From: Pseudoblastomonas marina | GTDB lineage: Bacteria > Pseudomonadota > Alphaproteobacteria > Sphingomonadales > Sphingomonadaceae | Length of the DNA: 64,000 nt | Assembly: GCF_014641655.1 (NCBI RefSeq) | Contig: NZ_BMID01000001.1 | Location: forward strand, 1,726,427-1,790,426 | Reading direction: 5' to 3' | Part shown: in pieces, positions 41,579 to 50,303 of the stretch | How positions within the stretch are numbered: the stretch's first letter is position 1 | Layout: each line of letters starts with the position of its first letter | Translations under genes and position numbers: made by a program | Notes under the pieces: generated by a model | The model's database searches: none | Told to the model about the DNA's origin: nothing | The model's input: only the letters and a program-made list of their open reading frames with translations

Positions 41579-42172
41579 ATGTTCATCGAAACCGAAACAA
41601 CGCCCAATCCCGCGACCCTCAAGTTCATGCCCGGTCGCCCGGTGATGGGCGACGACGGCACGCGCGACTTCGCCTCGCCCGAGGATGCCGAGATATCCCC
41701 TCTCGCCGAAATGCTGTTCGCGCTCGGCGACGTCACCGGCGTCTTCTTCGGCAAGGATTTCGTCTCGGTGACCGCCGCGCCCGGCGTGCAATGGGCCGAT
41801 TTGAAGCCGCAGGTGGTGGCGGTGCTGCTCGATCACTTCGTCACCAAGACCCCGCTTTTCAAACCCGGCGCGACCGGCGGCAACGGGATTGCGGTGCCGC
41901 CCGAGGACGATGGCGGGATCGAGATCGAGGACGATCCGGCCGACGCCGATATCGTCGCCCAGATCAAGGAACTGCTCGACACCCGAGTGCGTCCCGCCGT
42001 TGCCGGCGACGGTGGCGACATCCGCTATCGCGGGTTCAAGGATGGCGTGGTCCATCTGCAGATGCAGGGGGCCTGCTCGGGCTGCCCCTCATCCACCGCC
42101 ACGCTCAAGCACGGCATCGAAGGATTGTTGAAACATTACGTGCCCGAAGTGGTTGAAGTCCGCGCAGCCTGA
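41579..42172 (+). CDS. NfuA/NifU-like Fe-S cluster carrier
   Basis: 197 aa. N-terminal Scaffold_protein_Nfu domain (about 1-88: FIETETTPNPATLKFMPGRP; VTGVFFGKDFVSVT) and C-terminal NifU domain (about 118-190) with the cluster-ligating CSGC in LQMQGACSGCPSSTATLKHG. Carries and delivers [4Fe-4S] clusters to apo-proteins. The first in-frame start could be GTG at 41573, but ATG 41579 matches the family N-terminus. It fits with SufE and Grx4/BolA elsewhere in the window as part of the Fe-S network. Confidence 0.93.
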   Translation: MFIETETTPNPATLKFMPGRPVMGDDGTRDFASPEDAEISPLAEMLFALGDVTGVFFGKDFVSVTAAPGVQWADLKPQVVAVLLDHFVTKTPLFKPGATGGNGIAVPPEDDGGIEIEDDPADADIVAQIKELLDTRVRPAVAGDGGDIRYRGFKDGVVHLQMQGACSGCPSSTATLKHGIEGLLKHYVPEVVEVRAA

Positions 42173-42202
42173 TTTTCCCCAACCAGACGGAGCACGAGAC
42201 CC

Positions 42203-42796
42203 TTGGCCGATACCCTTTCCGACGACGCCCTCGACATCATCTTCCGCGACGCGCGCAGCTACAATGGCTGGCTCGACAAGGACGTGAGCGAGGAACAGAT
42301 TCGCGCGATCTACGACTTGATGAAGATGGCGCCGACCTCTGCCAACTCGCAGCCGGCGCGGATCGTGTGGTGCCGGAGCGACGAGGCGAAGCGGAAGCTC
42401 GCCGACACCGCGATCGATTCTAACAAGGACAAGATCCTGACCGCCCCGGTCGTGGCGATCGTCGGTTACGATATCGATTTCCACGAGGAATTGCCGTGGC
42501 TGTTCCCGCACACCGATGCAAAGAGCTGGTTCGAGGGCGACGAGGACGGCCGCAAGGAAGGCGCGTTCCGCAATTCCTCGCTGCAGGGCGCCTACCTGAT
42601 GATCGCCGCGCGCGCACTGGGCCTCGATTGCGGCCCGATGTCGGGCTTCGACAACGACAAGGTCGACAAGGCCTTCTTCGGCGACGCGCCCAGGCACCGG
42701 TCGAACTTCATCTGCGGCATCGGCCATGGCGATCGCGAGAGCATCTTCGACCGTTCGCCGCGCCCCGAATTCGAGAAATTCAACCGCTTCGAGTGA
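42203..42796 (+). CDS. Nitroreductase family, malonic-semialdehyde reductase (RutE/HadB) type
   Basis: 197 aa, TTG start with GGAG 10 bases upstream. FMN-binding nitroreductase fold: ARSYNGWLDKDVSEEQIRAI, YDLMKMAPTSANSQPARIVW, then QGAYLMIAARALGLDCGPMS GFD-type (GFDNDKVDKAFF) and FICGIGHG. The RSYNGW/PTSANSQP combination and length (196 aa) match RutE (YdfG-like) malonic semialdehyde reductases. No rut genes are adjacent, so a general reductase role is as likely. 30 bases after nfuA, possibly cotranscribed. Confidence 0.88.
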   Translation: MADTLSDDALDIIFRDARSYNGWLDKDVSEEQIRAIYDLMKMAPTSANSQPARIVWCRSDEAKRKLADTAIDSNKDKILTAPVVAIVGYDIDFHEELPWLFPHTDAKSWFEGDEDGRKEGAFRNSSLQGAYLMIAARALGLDCGPMSGFDNDKVDKAFFGDAPRHRSNFICGIGHGDRESIFDRSPRPEFEKFNRFE

Positions 42797-42831
42797 TTGC
42801 AGCCGGCGCGCGCGCCGATTAGGCGGATGCG

Positions 42832-43458
42832 ATGCGTACGCTCGTGATCGATAGCGCCACCGAGGCCTGCTCCGTCGCCCTGTTCGAAGGGCGCGAACTG
42901 ATCGCGCACGAACACCATGTGCTCGGGCGCGGGCATGCCGAACGGCTGGTACCGATGATCGCCCACCTTCCCGAGCGCGGCCGCGCGGGCCGGATCGCGG
43001 TGTCGCGCGGCCCGGGCAGCTTCACCGGCGTGCGGGTGGGGATCGCCGCAGCGCGGGCGCTTGCACTTGCATGGAACGCGGGGCTGGTCGGCTATGCCAC
43101 CCACGCGATGATCGCGGCGATGGCGCGGGCCGAGCGCGGCGCACAGCCGGTTGCGGTTTGTACCCGCGGGGGCCACGGCGAGTGGTTCTGCGCGCAATAC
43201 GACGCCGAGGGGCGCGAGCTGTTCGCGCCGGCCTCGCTCAAGCCCGAATACGCGGCCGCCTCGCTGTCGGCCGCGCTCGTCGCAGGGGGCGAGGCGGAGA
43301 CGCTGGTCGAGCGGCGCGGCGCGGGCATGGCGATGGCGCTGTGGCCCGATGCGCGCGGATTCGCCCATCTGAATCCCGAGGCGCTGACGTCCGACGTCGC
43401 CGCGATCTACGGCCGCGCGCCCGATGCCAAGCCCGTTGCCGCCCGGGAGCGGACCTGA
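42832..43458 (+). CDS. tsaB: tRNA threonylcarbamoyladenosine biosynthesis protein TsaB
   Basis: 208 aa. ASKHA-fold partner of TsaD needed for t6A37 of ANN-decoding tRNAs. N-terminus RTLVIDSATEACSVALFEG and the SRGPGSFTGVRVGIAAARAL motif are diagnostic. Length slightly shorter than E. coli (231). It overlaps rimI by one base (TGATG), the usual tsaB-rimI order in bacteria. Codon usage as neighbours. Confidence 0.93.
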   Translation: MRTLVIDSATEACSVALFEGRELIAHEHHVLGRGHAERLVPMIAHLPERGRAGRIAVSRGPGSFTGVRVGIAAARALALAWNAGLVGYATHAMIAAMARAERGAQPVAVCTRGGHGEWFCAQYDAEGRELFAPASLKPEYAAASLSAALVAGGEAETLVERRGAGMAMALWPDARGFAHLNPEALTSDVAAIYGRAPDAKPVAARERT

Positions 43459-43928
43459 TGGCGAGCCTGGCCGAAGAAGCCGTGCTCGACGGGGTCATGC
43501 GGGTAATGGCGCGCGGTTTCGATCCCGAATACAACGAGGCGTGGACGCGCAAGCAGGTGACCGACATGCTCGCCATGCCCAGCGGCCACCTGATCGTGGT
43601 GGATCGCGAGGGACGGCGACTCGCTCGTCACGGTCGGGTCGCGGGATTCGCGCTGTCGCGCGCCGCGCCGGGCGAAGAGGAATTGCTGCTGATCGCGGTC
43701 GATCCGGCGCATCGCGAAGCCGGTCTCGGCGCCCGGCTACTGGCGCTGCTCGCTGCCGATGCGCGGGCGCGCGGCGGCGAAAGACTGTTTCTCGAAATGC
43801 GCGAAGGAAATCCGGCGGTTAGATTGTACGACCGCATCGGTTTTGTCCCAATAGGCCGACGAAAGGAATACTATCGGACGCGTTCGGGACACAAATTGGA
43901 CGCAATAACCTTCGCGTTAACCATCTAG
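43458..43928 (+). CDS. rimI: GNAT acetyltransferase, RimI-like
   Basis: 156 aa. GNAT fold with acetyl-CoA motif VDPAHREAGLGARLLALLAA (R/Q-x-x-G-x-G/A), then ERLFLEMREGNPAVRLYDRI with GFVPIGRRKEYY, the RimI C-terminal signature. RimI acetylates the N-terminus of ribosomal protein S18; coupling to tsaB supports it. N-terminal LAEEAVLDGVMRVMARGF is poorly conserved. Confidence 0.9.
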   Translation: MASLAEEAVLDGVMRVMARGFDPEYNEAWTRKQVTDMLAMPSGHLIVVDREGRRLARHGRVAGFALSRAAPGEEELLLIAVDPAHREAGLGARLLALLAADARARGGERLFLEMREGNPAVRLYDRIGFVPIGRRKEYYRTRSGHKLDAITFALTI

Positions 43929-44048
43929 AGCGAACAAAATAGACCTGTTGGTCTGCTTGCTATATCATGGATTACGGCTTAACCGCGCGACCGTTGGCCG
44001 TCCCCCCGGCCACCCCCTCAAGGCTCAAGTGAAAAACAAGGAAACACA

Positions 44049-44486
44049 ATGGAAGAGATCGATCTCGACATGACCGAGACGCTCATTACGCTCACGACCG
44101 AAATCGTCGCGGCGCATGTCAGCAACAACAGCGTCGACGTCGCCGATGTCCCGAACCTGATCACCAATGTCTACGGTGCCCTCGCCGGCCTCGGCGACCT
44201 TGGCGAGAAAGAGGAAGCGGCCCCCGAACCGGCCGTTTCGATCCGTTCGTCGGTCAAGAAGGACCACATCGTCTGCCTCGAATGCGGCAAGAAGATGAAG
44301 ATGCTCAAGCGTCACCTGTCGACCGATCACGACCTGACTCCGGAAGAATACAAGGCGCGCTACAACCTGTCGGCCGATTACCCGCTGGTTGCGCCCGACT
44401 ATGCCGAGAAGCGCCGCGATCTCGCCAAGAAGATCGGCCTCGGCCGCAAGCCCGGCCAGAAGCGCGGGCGCAAGAAGAAGGCCTGA
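44049..44486 (+). CDS. MucR/Ros family zinc-finger regulator
   Basis: 145 aa. The C2H2 zinc finger is C76-LE-C79-...-H89-STD-H94 (CLECGKKMKMLKRHLSTDH), followed by DLTPEEYKARYNLSADYPLV APDYAEKR-like basic DNA-binding tail (KKIGLGRKPGQKRGRKKKA). N-terminal helical oligomerisation segment about 8-50. MucR proteins are global alphaproteobacterial repressors of exopolysaccharide, motility and cell-cycle genes that bind A/T-rich sites and often regulate themselves; the 120-base upstream region is comparatively A/T-rich. It stands as a monocistron ended by a terminator. Confidence 0.95.
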   Translation: MEEIDLDMTETLITLTTEIVAAHVSNNSVDVADVPNLITNVYGALAGLGDLGEKEEAAPEPAVSIRSSVKKDHIVCLECGKKMKMLKRHLSTDHDLTPEEYKARYNLSADYPLVAPDYAEKRRDLAKKIGLGRKPGQKRGRKKKA

Positions 44487-44519
44487 TCGGGGCAATCGCC
44501 CCCACCGATTTGAAGATTC

Positions 44520-44556
44520 GCCCTGCCGCGCTATTGCGCCGCAGGGCTTTTCTTTG
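44520..44556 (+). terminator. Intrinsic terminator after mucR
   Basis: GCCCTGC (44520-44526) pairs with GCAGGGC (44541-44547), inner CGCG/TGCG pairing, followed by TTTTCTTT. Lies between mucR and the fur GTG at 44571. Confidence 0.85.
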
Positions 44557-44570
44557 CGATACGGAATATT

Positions 44571-44993
44571 GTGCACCAGAAAATCGACATCGAGGCGCTA
44601 TGCGCCGAACGCGGATTGCGGATCACCGAGCAGCGCAAGGTGATCGCGCAGGTTCTTTCCGACAGCGAGGACCATCCCGATGTCGAGATGCTGCACGAGC
44701 GCGCCAGCAAGATCGATCCCAAGATCTCGATCGCGACGGTCTATCGCACCGTCCGCCTGTTCGAAGAGGCCGGCATCCTCGACCGGCACGATTTCGGCGA
44801 CGGGCGCGCGCGCTACGAGCCCACGCCCGAGGCGCACCACGACCACCTGATCGATATCGAAACCGGCAAGGTCGTCGAATTCGTCGACCCCGAACTCGAA
44901 GCGCTCCAGAAAGTCATTGCTGAAAAGCTCGGCTATCGCCTCGTCGACCACCGGATGGAACTGTATGGCGTCCGGCTCTCCCGCAAGGACTGA
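44571..44993 (+). CDS. fur: Fur family ferric uptake regulator, lacking the C-terminal CXXC zinc sites
   Basis: 140 aa, GTG start. Winged-helix DNA-binding N-terminus: ALCAERGLRITEQRKVIAQV and SIATVYRTVRLFEEAGIL; dimerisation/metal domain with HHDHLIDIETGKVVEFVDPE. In E. coli Fur the corresponding place reads HDHLICLDCGK with CXXC structural zinc; here the cysteines are absent (DIETGK), as in many alphaproteobacterial Fur proteins, so only the His/Glu regulatory metal sites remain. The gene overlaps the start of plsC by 29 bases. Iron- or manganese-responsive; which one cannot be told (could also function as Mur). Confidence 0.9.
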   Translation: MHQKIDIEALCAERGLRITEQRKVIAQVLSDSEDHPDVEMLHERASKIDPKISIATVYRTVRLFEEAGILDRHDFGDGRARYEPTPEAHHDHLIDIETGKVVEFVDPELEALQKVIAEKLGYRLVDHRMELYGVRLSRKD

Positions 44994-45837
44994 GGACCCG
45001 GACACCCGCGAGGCGGCGACCCGCGGCGAAACGACGCCGATCGGGGCGCTCGGCTGGATCGTGTTCACGGTGCGGATCGCGGCGCTGGTGCTCGCGCTGC
45101 TGGTGTTCGTGCCGCTCCACTATCTCTACCGCGTCGCGGCCTACGGCTCGCCCTTCCCGATGTGGTTCCTGGGATTGGCCGCGTGGATCGCGGGAGCGCG
45201 GGTGCGCAAGATCGGCACCCCGCTCAAGCGCGACGTGTTCTTCGTCGCCAACCATGTCTCGTGGATCGATATCCTCGCGCTCGCCGGGCACAGCGGCACC
45301 GCCTTCGTCGCCAAGGCCGAACTCGAGAAAACGCCGGTGCTCGGCTGGCTCTCGACCTTGAACCGCACCGTCTTCGTCCAGCGCGAACACCGCATGGGGG
45401 TGGCCGAACAGATCAACGCGCTGCGCGAGGCGCTGGAAGACAATTGGTCGGTCACCGTCTTCCCCGAGGGCACGACCACCGACAACAAGTCGCTGCTGCC
45501 GTTCAAGACCTCGATGCTCTCGGTGCTCGAACCGCCGCCGCCCGGCGTGATGGTCCAGCCGGTGATGCTCGACTACGGCACATACGGCGAATGGCTCGGC
45601 TGGATCGGCAACGAGAGCGGCCTCAACAACGCGAAGCGCATCCTTGCGCGCCCCGGCACCTTCACGCTCGACCTGCATTTCCTCGAGCCCTTCAGCCCCG
45701 AGGAATTCCGCGGTCGCAAGGCGATCGGCGCCCGCGCCCGCGCCGCAATCGAAGCCGCGCTGGCCACCGCCCACGGCGAGCCGCTGCGCGAGTTCAGGCA
45801 CGACGTCGTGCCGGTCAGGTACAACGCGCCGAAATAG
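44965..45837 (+). CDS. plsC: 1-acyl-sn-glycerol-3-phosphate acyltransferase (PlsC family)
   Basis: 290 aa. ATG at 44965 lies within fur; N-terminal 25 residues are polar. Membrane segment about 28-52 (WIVFTVRIAALVLALLVFV), HX4D motif in VANHVSWIDILAL and FPEGTTTDN (third acyltransferase block), VQPVMLDY. Adds the second acyl chain in phospholipid synthesis at the inner membrane. Context with fur is often seen in sphingomonads. An upstream start within fur is possible but less likely. Confidence 0.88.
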   Translation: MASGSPARTEDPDTREAATRGETTPIGALGWIVFTVRIAALVLALLVFVPLHYLYRVAAYGSPFPMWFLGLAAWIAGARVRKIGTPLKRDVFFVANHVSWIDILALAGHSGTAFVAKAELEKTPVLGWLSTLNRTVFVQREHRMGVAEQINALREALEDNWSVTVFPEGTTTDNKSLLPFKTSMLSVLEPPPPGVMVQPVMLDYGTYGEWLGWIGNESGLNNAKRILARPGTFTLDLHFLEPFSPEEFRGRKAIGARARAAIEAALATAHGEPLREFRHDVVPVRYNAPK

Positions 45838-45880
45838 GCAGCCTGGCACTGGCTTCGCCCCTTCAAATGCGCGCGCACCT

Positions 45881-46648
45881 ATGAAAACCGTCCCCAACCT
45901 TCGCGCCGCCGCAATCTACGCCGCCGGCTTTTCGCTGACCGCATTGCTGTTCTCGGCCACGGCAATGTTGCTCGTCGGCATGGCGGCGGGCTTCACCGGC
46001 ACCACGGCGCCGCCGATTTCGCTGCTCGCCGCCGGTGTGGCGGGCCCGACCCTGGCCGCGATCCTGTTTGCGCGCTTGTTTCGCCGCGAGCGTCTATCGC
46101 CGAACACCGGTTTGCCCTCGTGGAAGCTCCTGCTGCTGCCCTTCGGCTACGGCTTGGCCGCACTGCTCGGCGCGAAGGCGAGCGGCGCGACCGTGGTCGT
46201 GCCTTCGATCACGGATATCGCGCTCGCCTTCACCCTCCAGTTGCTGGTTGTCGCGCTGCTCGAGGAGATCGGCTGGCGCGGTCACCTCGTCCCGGTCCTC
46301 GCCGCGCGCCTTGCGCCGATCGCCGTCGCGTTGCTCGTCGCCCTCGCGTGGTTCTTCTGGCACCTGCCCAAATTCGGGATCGGACCGCTGTTCGTGGCCA
46401 TGCTCGCGATCGGAGGATTGGCCAATTCGATCCTGCTCACGCGCCTACTCTACGCGCGCGGTGGCGGGCTGGTCGGGTGCATCGTCCTCCACGCATCCTT
46501 CAACACCGCCGAAACCGTGATCGATCCGAACGCAACCTCGATGCCCGCGCAATATGGCGCATTCGCTGCCGTGATAGCGGTCTCGGTCGTTGCTGCAGCC
46601 ATTGCCTGGCACCGAAACCGCGACTGGTTTCACGCGCGACCACGTTGA
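45881..46648 (+). CDS. CPBP family intramembrane glutamic-type endopeptidase
   Basis: 255 aa with about seven membrane helices. CPBP (Abi/Rce1-type) motifs: EEIGWRG (E-E-x-x-x-R) near residue 128, WFFWHLPKFG (second His site) near 155, and LHASFNT (third) near 205. Such proteins cleave prenylated or other peptides within membranes or protect against bacteriocins; specific substrate unknown. 43 bases after plsC, same strand; followed by miaB. Confidence 0.9.
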   Translation: MKTVPNLRAAAIYAAGFSLTALLFSATAMLLVGMAAGFTGTTAPPISLLAAGVAGPTLAAILFARLFRRERLSPNTGLPSWKLLLLPFGYGLAALLGAKASGATVVVPSITDIALAFTLQLLVVALLEEIGWRGHLVPVLAARLAPIAVALLVALAWFFWHLPKFGIGPLFVAMLAIGGLANSILLTRLLYARGGGLVGCIVLHASFNTAETVIDPNATSMPAQYGAFAAVIAVSVVAAAIAWHRNRDWFHARPR

Positions 46649-46683
46649 ACGCGGCCCCGGTTTCGCCTAAAGGCGCCCCTCCC

Positions 46684-48027
46684 ATGAAACAGACCACGCC
46701 TCCCAAGACCTACCGGGTCAAGAGCTTCGGCTGCCAGATGAACGTCTATGACGGCGAGCGCATGGCCGAATTGCTGGCCGAAAAGGGCATTACGCCCGCG
46801 CCCGAGGGCGAAGATGCCGACCTCGTGGTGCTCAACACCTGCCATATCCGCGAGAAGGCGGCAGAGAAGGTCTATTCGGACATCGGGCGTATCGCCAAGG
46901 CGGGCGAAGAGGCTGGAAAGAAGCCATTGATCGCGGTCGCGGGCTGCGTCGCGCAGGCCGAGGGCGAGGAAATCATGGCGCGCGCGCCGGCGGTGTCGAT
47001 GGTGGTCGGCCCGCAGGCCTATCACCGCCTGCCCGCCATGCTCGACCGCGCGGTGAAGGGCGAGCGCGCGACCGATACCGACATGCCGGCCAACGCCAAG
47101 TTCGCCGAGCTTCCGCAGCGCCGCAAGAGCGCGCCCAGTGCCTTCCTCACCATCCAGGAAGGCTGCGACAAGTTCTGCACCTATTGCGTCGTGCCCTACA
47201 CGCGCGGCGCCGAAATCAGCCGCCCCTTCGTCGAGCTGGTCGAGGAGACAAAGCGCCTCGTCGCGGCGGGCGCGAAGGAGATCACGCTGCTCGGGCAGAA
47301 CGTCTCGGCCTGGAGCGGCGAAAACGAGCGCGGTCACCGCGTCGGCCTCGCCGGACTGGTCGCCGAACTGGCGAAGGACCCCGACCTCGCGCGGATCCGC
47401 TACACCACCAGCCACCCGGCCGACATGGACGAGGACATCATCGAGGCGCACGGCAGCATCGCCAAGCTGATGCCCTACCTCCATTTGCCGGTACAGAGCG
47501 GCAACGACCGCGTGCTGAAGGCGATGAACCGCAGCCACACGGCGGAAAGCTATCTGAAGCTGCTCGAACGCTTCCGCGCGGCGCGCCCCGACCTTGCGCT
47601 GTCGGGCGATTTCATCGTCGGCTTCCCCGGCGAAACCGACGCCGAGTTCGAGGACACGCTCAGGATCGTCGACGAGGTGCGCTACGCCGCCGCCTTCAGC
47701 TTCAAGTATTCACCCCGCCCCGGCACCCCCGCGGCGACGATGGACGACCAGGTCGCGCCGGAAGTGATGGACGAGCGCCTCCAGCGGCTCCAGGCCGCAC
47801 TGCGCCGCGACCAGATGGCGTTCAATGAAGCTTCGGTCGGCAAGACCTGCGAAGTCCTCGTCGAACGCCGCGGCAAGAAGCCCGGCCAGTGGCTCGGTAA
47901 GTCGCCCTGGCTGCAATCGGTGTGGTTCGAAGGCGACGCGCAGATCGGCGACCTGGTGCAGGCCGAACTGCTCGAAGCCGGGCAGAATTCGCTCGCCGCA
48001 AGGCTCCGCGAAGGCGCCCTCGCCTAA
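46684..48027 (+). CDS. miaB: tRNA-2-methylthio-N6-dimethylallyladenosine synthase MiaB
   Basis: 447 aa. Radical-SAM methylthiotransferase modifying i6A37 to ms2i6A37. N-terminal UPF0004 domain (SFGCQMNVYDGERM, NTCHIREKA, VAGCVAQAEG provide three cluster cysteines), radical-SAM CDKFCTYCVVPY (CX3CX2C), C-terminal TRAM domain (about 380-447). Start ATG 46684. First gene of the miaB-ybeZ-ybeY-corC group, although a convergent lipoprotein gene is inserted between miaB and phoH on the other strand. Confidence 0.97.
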   Translation: MKQTTPPKTYRVKSFGCQMNVYDGERMAELLAEKGITPAPEGEDADLVVLNTCHIREKAAEKVYSDIGRIAKAGEEAGKKPLIAVAGCVAQAEGEEIMARAPAVSMVVGPQAYHRLPAMLDRAVKGERATDTDMPANAKFAELPQRRKSAPSAFLTIQEGCDKFCTYCVVPYTRGAEISRPFVELVEETKRLVAAGAKEITLLGQNVSAWSGENERGHRVGLAGLVAELAKDPDLARIRYTTSHPADMDEDIIEAHGSIAKLMPYLHLPVQSGNDRVLKAMNRSHTAESYLKLLERFRAARPDLALSGDFIVGFPGETDAEFEDTLRIVDEVRYAAAFSFKYSPRPGTPAATMDDQVAPEVMDERLQRLQAALRRDQMAFNEASVGKTCEVLVERRGKKPGQWLGKSPWLQSVWFEGDAQIGDLVQAELLEAGQNSLAARLREGALA

Positions 48028-48584
48028 TCGATCGGCGACAACGCGGCGGCGTCGACCAGCACCTCGCCAGCCGCCGCTTCCTCACCGCTCGATGCGTTGG
48101 CGGTATAACCCTCGCCGGTCCAGACCAGCTTGCGCGTGACTTCCGGAGCGCCGCCGCCATAGGTCGTGACCCACAGGTCGCGCCAGCCGTCGGTCGAGTT
48201 GTCGAGGACGCCGAACGGCATTTGCACGACGCTGGTCTCCGATACCTTGCGGAAGCCCTCCTCGCCCTCCGCCAGCACCACCAGCGAGCACCCGCCGGTC
48301 CCGCACAGCATCGGACCGCCGACATAAACGAGCGCTTCCGCCCCGCCGTCGCCGTCGAGATCGACCATCGCCGAACGGTACATGAGGCGGCCCATCTCGG
48401 CGTAGTTCTCGCGTATCCAGGCTTCGATCGCCGCGCTGTCCGCATCGCCTTGCGCGCCAGCCGCCTCGGGTCCCACCGGGGTCGCCTCCGCCGCCGGTTC
48501 TTCGGTTTCCGAATCCTTGGGCGCATTGCACCCGGCAAGCGCGCAAAGGGCAATTGCGGCGGACAGCCTGGCGGCGAGAGGCAT
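48024..48584 (-). CDS. Hypothetical lipoprotein
   Basis: 186 aa. Lipobox LAGC (C19) after a 17-residue signal (MPLAARLSAAIALCALAGC), acidic linker (SETEEPAAEATPVGPEA), then a domain with SAMVDLDGDGGAEALVYVGG (VDLDGDG looks like a calcium/VCBS-type loop), two Cys in MLCGTGGCSLVVLA, and DNSTDGWRDLWVTTYGGG. Related to periplasmic domains that read DLDGDGxxD. Its TAG shares bases with the miaB stop (convergent, 4-base overlap). Inserted into the otherwise conserved miaB-phoH group. Confidence 0.85.
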   Translation of the reverse strand: MPLAARLSAAIALCALAGCNAPKDSETEEPAAEATPVGPEAAGAQGDADSAAIEAWIRENYAEMGRLMYRSAMVDLDGDGGAEALVYVGGPMLCGTGGCSLVVLAEGEEGFRKVSETSVVQMPFGVLDNSTDGWRDLWVTTYGGGAPEVTRKLVWTGEGYTANASSGEEAAAGEVLVDAAALSPID

Positions 48585-48739
48585 GGCGTGATCCTTTCGG
48601 TGGTCGCGTGAATCCGCGCAGGATGCGCCGGCGTGCCACTGATGACAAGCTCGTGACTTTCCACCGCCCTGTCGCAAGCAGCCTTGCGCACCGCTCCCCA
48701 TGGCCTAGATTTCCGACTCGTACGCAAGAAAGGACTCAG

Positions 48740-49780
48740 TTGGCTCGCAGACCTGCTCACAAGCCCCGCCACGACAAACCCGGCAAGCCGGCCAATGACG
48801 GCAGCGGGGGTGGCACCGGTCGCTCGCGGACCGAGGTCGATTTCGAGAACACCGCTCTGCTCGGCGCGTTGTTCGGCCAGTTCGACGCCAATCTCGTCCA
48901 GGTCGAAAACCGGCTCGGCGTCTACATTTCCGCCCGCGGCAATACCGTCCAGATCGAAGGCCCGACCGACCAGGTCGCCCGCGCGCGCGACGTGCTCACC
49001 ACGATGAGCGAACGGGTCGCGGTGGGGCAGGACCTCGATGCCGGGCTGATCGAATCGATCATCGCGATGTCGAACGAACCCACGCTTGAAGGCATCGTCG
49101 ATTCGAAACAGGATGCGCCGCCGATCATGATCCGCACCCGGCGCAAGACGATCGCCCCGCGTTCGGCAACGCAGATCGACTACATGAAGGCGCTCGCGCG
49201 CGACGATATCGTCTTCGCGCTCGGTCCGGCGGGCACCGGCAAGACCTACCTCGCGGTGGCGCAGGCGGTCAGCCAGCTGATCACCGGCGATGTCCAGCGA
49301 CTGATCCTCTCGCGCCCCGCGGTCGAGGCGGGCGAGAAGATCGGCTTCCTCCCGGGCGACATGAAGGAGAAGGTCGATCCCTTCCTGCGCCCTCTGTACG
49401 ACGCATTGTTCGATTGCATGCCGCCCGAGCAGGTCGAGCGGCATATCGAAAGCGGCGTGATCGAGATCGCCCCGATCGCCTTCATGCGCGGCCGCACGCT
49501 CGCCGATGCCTTCGTGATCCTCGACGAAGCGCAGAACACCACCCGCGAGCAGATGAAGATGTTCCTCACCCGTTTCGGCCAGAACAGCCGGATGGTGGTG
49601 TGCGGCGACCCGCGCCAGGTCGACATCCCCGGCGGCGACCGCATGAGCGGCCTCGCCGACGCGGTCGAGAAGCTGGAAGGGGTGGAAGGCTTCGGCACGA
49701 TCCGCTTCACCGCCAAGGACGTCGTCCGCCACCCGATCGTGGGTCGGATCGTCGACGCCTATGAGGGCACGGCAGAGTAA
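48740..49780 (+). CDS. ybeZ: PhoH-like ATPase YbeZ
   Basis: 346 aa from a TTG at 48740 with AAGGA 7 bases upstream; the frame is open to 48554 but that part is antisense to the lipoprotein. N-terminal KH-like segment (about 30-110) and PhoH P-loop domain with GPAGTGKT (about 162-169), Walker B FVILDEAQNTT and FGQNSRMVVCGDPRQVD. YbeZ works with the YbeY endoribonuclease in rRNA maturation; ybeY follows with a 14-base gap. Confidence 0.93.
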   Translation: MARRPAHKPRHDKPGKPANDGSGGGTGRSRTEVDFENTALLGALFGQFDANLVQVENRLGVYISARGNTVQIEGPTDQVARARDVLTTMSERVAVGQDLDAGLIESIIAMSNEPTLEGIVDSKQDAPPIMIRTRRKTIAPRSATQIDYMKALARDDIVFALGPAGTGKTYLAVAQAVSQLITGDVQRLILSRPAVEAGEKIGFLPGDMKEKVDPFLRPLYDALFDCMPPEQVERHIESGVIEIAPIAFMRGRTLADAFVILDEAQNTTREQMKMFLTRFGQNSRMVVCGDPRQVDIPGGDRMSGLADAVEKLEGVEGFGTIRFTAKDVVRHPIVGRIVDAYEGTAE

Positions 49781-49794
49781 GAAGCTGGCGCGAA

Positions 49795-50298
49795 GTGCAT
49801 CTGGACATCGAGATAGACGGCTGGCCGGACAGCGATTGGCCCGCGCTCGCCGAGCGCGCGGTCGAGGCCGCGGCGGAGGAGCTGCCGGCGCTCGCCAATG
49901 AGCGCCTGATGGCGAGCCTGCTGTTCACCACCGACTCCCGGGTCCACGAACTCAACAAGGAATGGCGCGGCAAGGACAAGCCGACCAACGTGCTGTCCTT
50001 CCCGATGCTCACCGCGGACGAATTCGAGAGCCTCGCCCCCGACGGCCCTCCCGAAATGTTCGGCGACCTCGCGCTCGCCTCCGAGACCTGCGCGCGCGAG
50101 GCGGCGGAGAAGGCCATCCCGATCGAGGATCATACCGCGCACCTCATCGTCCACGGCATGCTCCACCTCGCGGGCTACGACCACGAGACCAGCGACGAAG
50201 ACGCCGAGGAAATGGAAGCGCTCGAAGTCAAAATACTTGCACGGCTGGGGGTGGCGGACCCATATGATGCATCCAACGCAATAAAGAGAGATTCGTAA
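49795..50298 (+). CDS. ybeY: Endoribonuclease YbeY
   Basis: 167 aa from GTG 49795. Single-strand endoribonuclease for 16S rRNA 3' maturation and quality control. Zinc motif HGMLHLAGYDH (H3-type) at about residues 122-132, WRGKDKPTNVLSFP and GDLALASETC also conserved. It is preceded by phoH/ybeZ and followed in 5 bases by corC, the classical order. Confidence 0.95.
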   Translation: MHLDIEIDGWPDSDWPALAERAVEAAAEELPALANERLMASLLFTTDSRVHELNKEWRGKDKPTNVLSFPMLTADEFESLAPDGPPEMFGDLALASETCAREAAEKAIPIEDHTAHLIVHGMLHLAGYDHETSDEDAEEMEALEVKILARLGVADPYDASNAIKRDS

Positions 50299-50303
50299 GG
50301 GCC

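Noticed and set aside
38582-42055. 1157-codon form of the M16 peptidase
   Set aside because: The extra 188 codons are antisense to nfuA, and a proper signal peptide begins at ATG 41491.
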